37,790 nt of DNA, from assembly GCA_016098155.1 (NCBI GenBank), contig JAAAJB010000344.1, positions 1 to 37,790 on the forward strand, given 5' to 3'. The stretch's first letter is position 1; the number at the start of each line of letters is the position of its first letter. Origin of the DNA: Actinomortierella ambigua (Eukaryota > Mortierellomycota > Mortierellomycetes > Mortierellales > Mortierellaceae). A program made the translations under genes and the position numbers. Under the pieces are notes generated by a model. That model was not told the DNA's origin. It saw nothing but the letters and a program-made list of their open reading frames with translations, and searched no databases. Positions 35,018 to 37,790 of this stretch are shown one piece after another.

Positions 35018-35189
35018 CTCGGAGCGGTATTTTGCAATCACACCCATGCCGGTACGAACTGGAATGCACCAAAATGCTTCTAGCCCCCTGATGAAAATGA
35101 CCTGCACAAGCACGAAAATTGGTGTTGCCCTCACTTGTACCTCATTCAGAGAGATCCAGATGTCCGATCCGAAGAAGGGGTGGGTCTTT

Positions 35190-36612
35190 GGTCATCCCTT
35201 ACTTTAGTTTTGTCTTTGAGAGCCAGGGATGCATCCAAATTTCAAGGTGCCCCCTCTGCCTCACAGAGAAGAAAAATATAGGAGTCAAAGACGACGGAGT
35301 CAGTGAAGTGTACTATTGCCGAGGCATTCGCCATCGAGGCCTGAGTCACCAAGCTTGTCCTCGAAGCGTACTTCCACAGCTCATTGGAGCTCCCAAGAAT
35401 TCAGTCTTCTACCGACATCCGACCTCCGGCATGCCACTGACGCCAGTATCTGCTATGTAGGTTCAACTAAAGCCTATTTTTGCAGTATGGGCTCCCCAGC
35501 CTTGTATGTTGCTCTTGGGTCGATATCACCCCCTCTTTTTTTTCTTTATTCTGATGGTGAAGATCCTCCACACTAATTCTTTCAAGAGGTTTAAGCGTCT
35601 GGTGTGCCGAGCTATAGGTCTCCTGTGTTCCGAAATGCTTATGCCTGATGGTGATCCACAAGATCGCCAGTTTGAGACCCTTCACCCCACCCCACCTCTT
35701 TGAATAGCATTTGCTCTTCTCAGAGAGGGGGCTTTGCATCAACATCGGCTCTTGTATACCAAGTCTTTGCTTGGCTTCTTCTACGTTTTGTTAATTGGCG
35801 TAAGGGCCTTTCTACCACCATTGTCGATTTAGATATCTGGTTAGGCTAGGACTTTGAACTCGTTACCCTTATCGACTGTCCCTTACATTCATTCGCGCTG
35901 AATGTTACATATAGTTTGTTGCTTATAATAACATGTTGTTCGCAATAAGTCTAGTACTCACACAATAGAAAACTCATCGGTTTAAATTTGAAAAAAAAAA
36001 CAATAGGGACAAAATTGCTGCCGCTTATCCCATCTAAAAGCGCGACATGAACGCAGTGACTCCCTTCATTTGAAGCTGATTTATTGATGCTGGGAAGGGA
36101 GGGGCGAGATAAATCCGGATCTTGGTGCTCCGGTGCGAGACCAAACAGCTCCATAGGAGGATAAAGAGCGATGTTCTCCTTTTTTGCGCCGTACCCCCCC
36201 CCCTCTTAGCACGACCTCGGAGAAAAGGAAAAGCTGGATACTTGATGACATTCAAATTGTCGTGAGTACTGGGGTAAACAAGACACAAGTCGTTTCCCTT
36301 TAAACATTCTGGAGGAGAACGCTTCGTCCTCCCAGACAACTGCCGTGTTAGCTCCCACAACACGCGTGTCAGCGCCAGCTTGTATAAACCTCTAATGCAG
36401 TGGAGGAGACACAAATGTGGCATTCTCGGATTCATAAGAGCGATTTGTCTTCTACAACCTTTCTATCCATCTAATGGGTTGTTCAGCCCCGCACTCAAAC
36501 ACAGTCTGACGTTTTCACCTCTATATCTCAAGGTATTTCGTAATCCGAGGAGAAGCGACAACCATGTTCATTCTTATTTATTTTGGAAAGAATACGACTG
36601 TATCGAGGGACG
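35190..36612. other. Spacer between the two duplication copies, no supported gene
   Basis: About 1.4 kb. Open frames on both strands (up to 133 codons) lack recognisable motifs. One, on the plus strand at 35119-35460, has a Cys-x2-Cys...Cys...Cys arrangement that could be a zinc-ribbon remnant, but I cannot support it. The part at 35760-36000 is A/T-rich. A short stretch at 36089-36130 resembles the 3' UTR of the secreted-protein genes and may be a relic of a third copy. Confidence 0.4.
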
Positions 36613-37085
36613 ATATGTGACCATTGTCGGCACGGAAATTGTTATCCAGATGGGAAAGCACTTGATCCTTATCACCCATAGCTGTATCAATGATGGGGAC
36701 GATGCATGTACCAAGGAAGTCAACCATAGTGAGTGGGTACGGCGCGCCAAAAGCCATGGGTCTTTTTATGTTCGTAACAACTGCAAGAAGGCATGACGTA
36801 AAGGCTGCCGTATCAATGCCCGGTGGATAGCTTGTTTTGAACCTGGCGGGTGTCAGGGACCTATGTGTATCCATGTCCGTCCGATGAACTTTGCTCAAAG
36901 AAGTTAGCCATCCGGATTGAAACAAAGGATAGAAAGCATAGATACAGCCTGTCATTCTATCGAGAAATGCAAAATGAATAACGTTTATTTATTGCAATTG
37001 GTGAGGAGCGAGATACATCCCAGGCTCTTCGATCACGTAGGGGATTGAATGCACCTGATTCCATAGTAAGAGAGATTGTTGGTTC

Positions 37086-37392
37086 TTAGCAGCCGCAGTT
37101 CCGACTAATGAACCTTTCGCTTTTAAGACCTTCCTTGCAAATCGTGTCTGATTTACATTGTGCCGCCCCTGTGATATTGTTACTGTAAACCAAAAAGGCC
37201 CATTGGCCCTGGACATCGCAAGTTGCCCAACACCAGCCATCAGAAGAGCATTCCCCAGCGTAGTTGTGTGGTCTACAGTATGGGCCTTCAAAAAAATCCG
37301 TTGGGTTCAAACCGGCGGGCAAATTATTGGGCAAAGTCGCTCCGAATGCAATTTAGACCCATGGAGGCGGTCAAGAAGACCCTGCGAATCAT
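37086..37392 (-). pseudogene. Frameshifted small secreted cysteine-rich gene (copy B)
   Basis: Paralogue of the 34472-34786 gene. The ATG and first half of the signal peptide align with copy A, but one extra base just after the ATGGGTCTA segment (about 37354) shifts the frame and leads to a stop, so the signal peptide and mature peptide lie in different frames. The mature frame (from 37334, continuing to the stop at 37086) is otherwise open and keeps all eight cysteines at exactly the copy A spacing. Identity over that region is about 44 percent (28 of 63 residues). The leader intron's donor is kept but its ATATAG acceptor has become ATATAT. Either this is a recent pseudogene or the extra base is a sequencing error. 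Confidence 0.65.
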
Positions 37393-37610
37393 AGCGCGAA
37401 ATTTAACCATATATTCAGAAGATTTGGTGTCAAATGATGTACATTTGGATAGCATACTGTGAAGACCACTTCAGGGAACAGCCTGTCTTGACTTACCTGC
37501 GTCAAGAAAATTGCTTGTTGTAGAGTGAGTGTTTTTTTTTTTGGACAGTATGGCTGTTGCTTTTGGCGGACGTGTGTGCTGTGAAGACCTTGCCATAGAC
37601 GACGTTGACC

Positions 37611-37617
37611 CTTTATA
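37611..37617 (-). promoter_or_regulatory. TATA box of secreted-protein gene copy B
   Basis: TATAAAG on the minus strand at the position matching the copy A TATA box. One T of the plus-strand TTTT run is missing relative to copy A. The surrounding sequence is conserved between copies. Confidence 0.45.
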
Positions 37618-37790
37618 CTCGGAACGTTATTTTGCCATCATTCCCATGCCGGTACGAACTGGAATGACACCAAAATGCCTCTAGCCCCTTGATGAAAATG
37701 ACCTGCACAAGCACGAAAATTGGTGTTGCCCTCACTTGTACCTCATTCAGAGAGATCAAGATGTACGATCCAAAGAAGGGGTGGGTCTTT

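Larger units (their letters stand above)
33984..35189. repeat. Tandem duplication, copy A
   Basis: About 1.2 kb that recurs at 36613-37790 in the same orientation, with an offset of 2601 bases at the right end (about 2628 at the left, reflecting indels). Similarity is strongest at the far right (35077-35189 versus 37678-37790: about 5 differences in 113 bases) and falls toward the left. Each copy carries one small cysteine-rich secreted-protein gene on the minus strand with its promoter. Confidence 0.85.
36613..37790. repeat. Tandem duplication, copy B (runs off the window)
   Basis: Second copy of the 33984-35189 segment. It reaches the last base of the window, so the true right boundary is not visible. 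It carries the frameshifted cysteine-rich gene and a TATA-containing promoter matching copy A. Confidence 0.85.

Noticed and set aside
34907..35134. 75-codon minus-strand frame upstream of the copy A secreted gene
   Set aside because: One-base indels between copies destroy it in copy B while the DNA stays about 95 percent identical. It fits promoter/leader sequence with a TATA box better.
35119..35460. 113-codon plus-strand frame with a CxxC pair and further cysteines
   Set aside because: No recognisable family, signal peptide or splice structure. The start overlaps duplicated promoter sequence.
36089..36130. Possible third relic of the secreted-protein gene 3' UTR
   Set aside because: A short, imperfect match only; no cysteine-rich frame is visible beside it.

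Overview
The window is fungal nuclear DNA. Genes are broken by many short GT-AG introns with pyrimidine tracts and CTAAC/CTAAT-like branch sites, and the protein families (BRF1, Brl1/Brr6, fused THI6 and THI20) are typical of fungi. An intact DNA-PKcs and a TMEM164 homologue, both missing from the model yeasts, suggest an early-diverging lineage. A Mucoromycota/Mortierellomycota-type fungus is my best guess; no rRNA or tRNA is present to confirm it.

Layout. 786-1418 (+): orphan secreted protein. 2150-19401 (-): DNA-PKcs (PRKDC) in 43 exons. I spliced it by hand with every junction in frame, giving 4105 residues against 4128 in human. 19931-22112 (+): Brl1/Brr6 nuclear-envelope protein, head to head with DNA-PKcs. 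22259-24294 (-) and 24860-27070 (+): the divergent thiamine genes THI6 and THI20, both bifunctional fusions. 27161-27349 (+): a TPP riboswitch aptamer in the probable 3' UTR of THI20, with an unusual hairpin inserted between P4 and P5. 28390-30071 (-): TMEM164-like membrane acyltransferase. 30282-33442 (+): BRF1, the TFIIIB subunit, only 210 bp from TMEM164. 33984-37790: a tandem duplication carrying two small secreted eight-cysteine proteins on the minus strand, one intact (34472-34786) and one with its signal peptide out of frame (37086-37392).

How the genes fit together. THI20 (HMP/HMP-P kinase plus TenA) makes HMP-PP and recycles thiamine breakdown products. THI6 (thiamine-phosphate synthase plus hydroxyethylthiazole kinase) makes HET-P and joins it to HMP-PP. 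The pair covers pyrimidine and thiazole salvage plus the coupling step, and a TPP-sensing RNA lies directly downstream of THI20. The other genes (NHEJ kinase, nuclear pore/envelope assembly, ether-lipid remodelling, Pol III initiation) are housekeeping functions with no evident link beyond shared promoters. The right end looks like a fast-evolving secretome locus.

The most interesting signals are the 3' UTR TPP riboswitch with its P4/P5 insertion and overlapping candidate splice sites, the full-length fungal DNA-PKcs, the fungal TMEM164, and the duplicated cysteine-rich genes whose distal promoter is far better conserved than their mature peptide.
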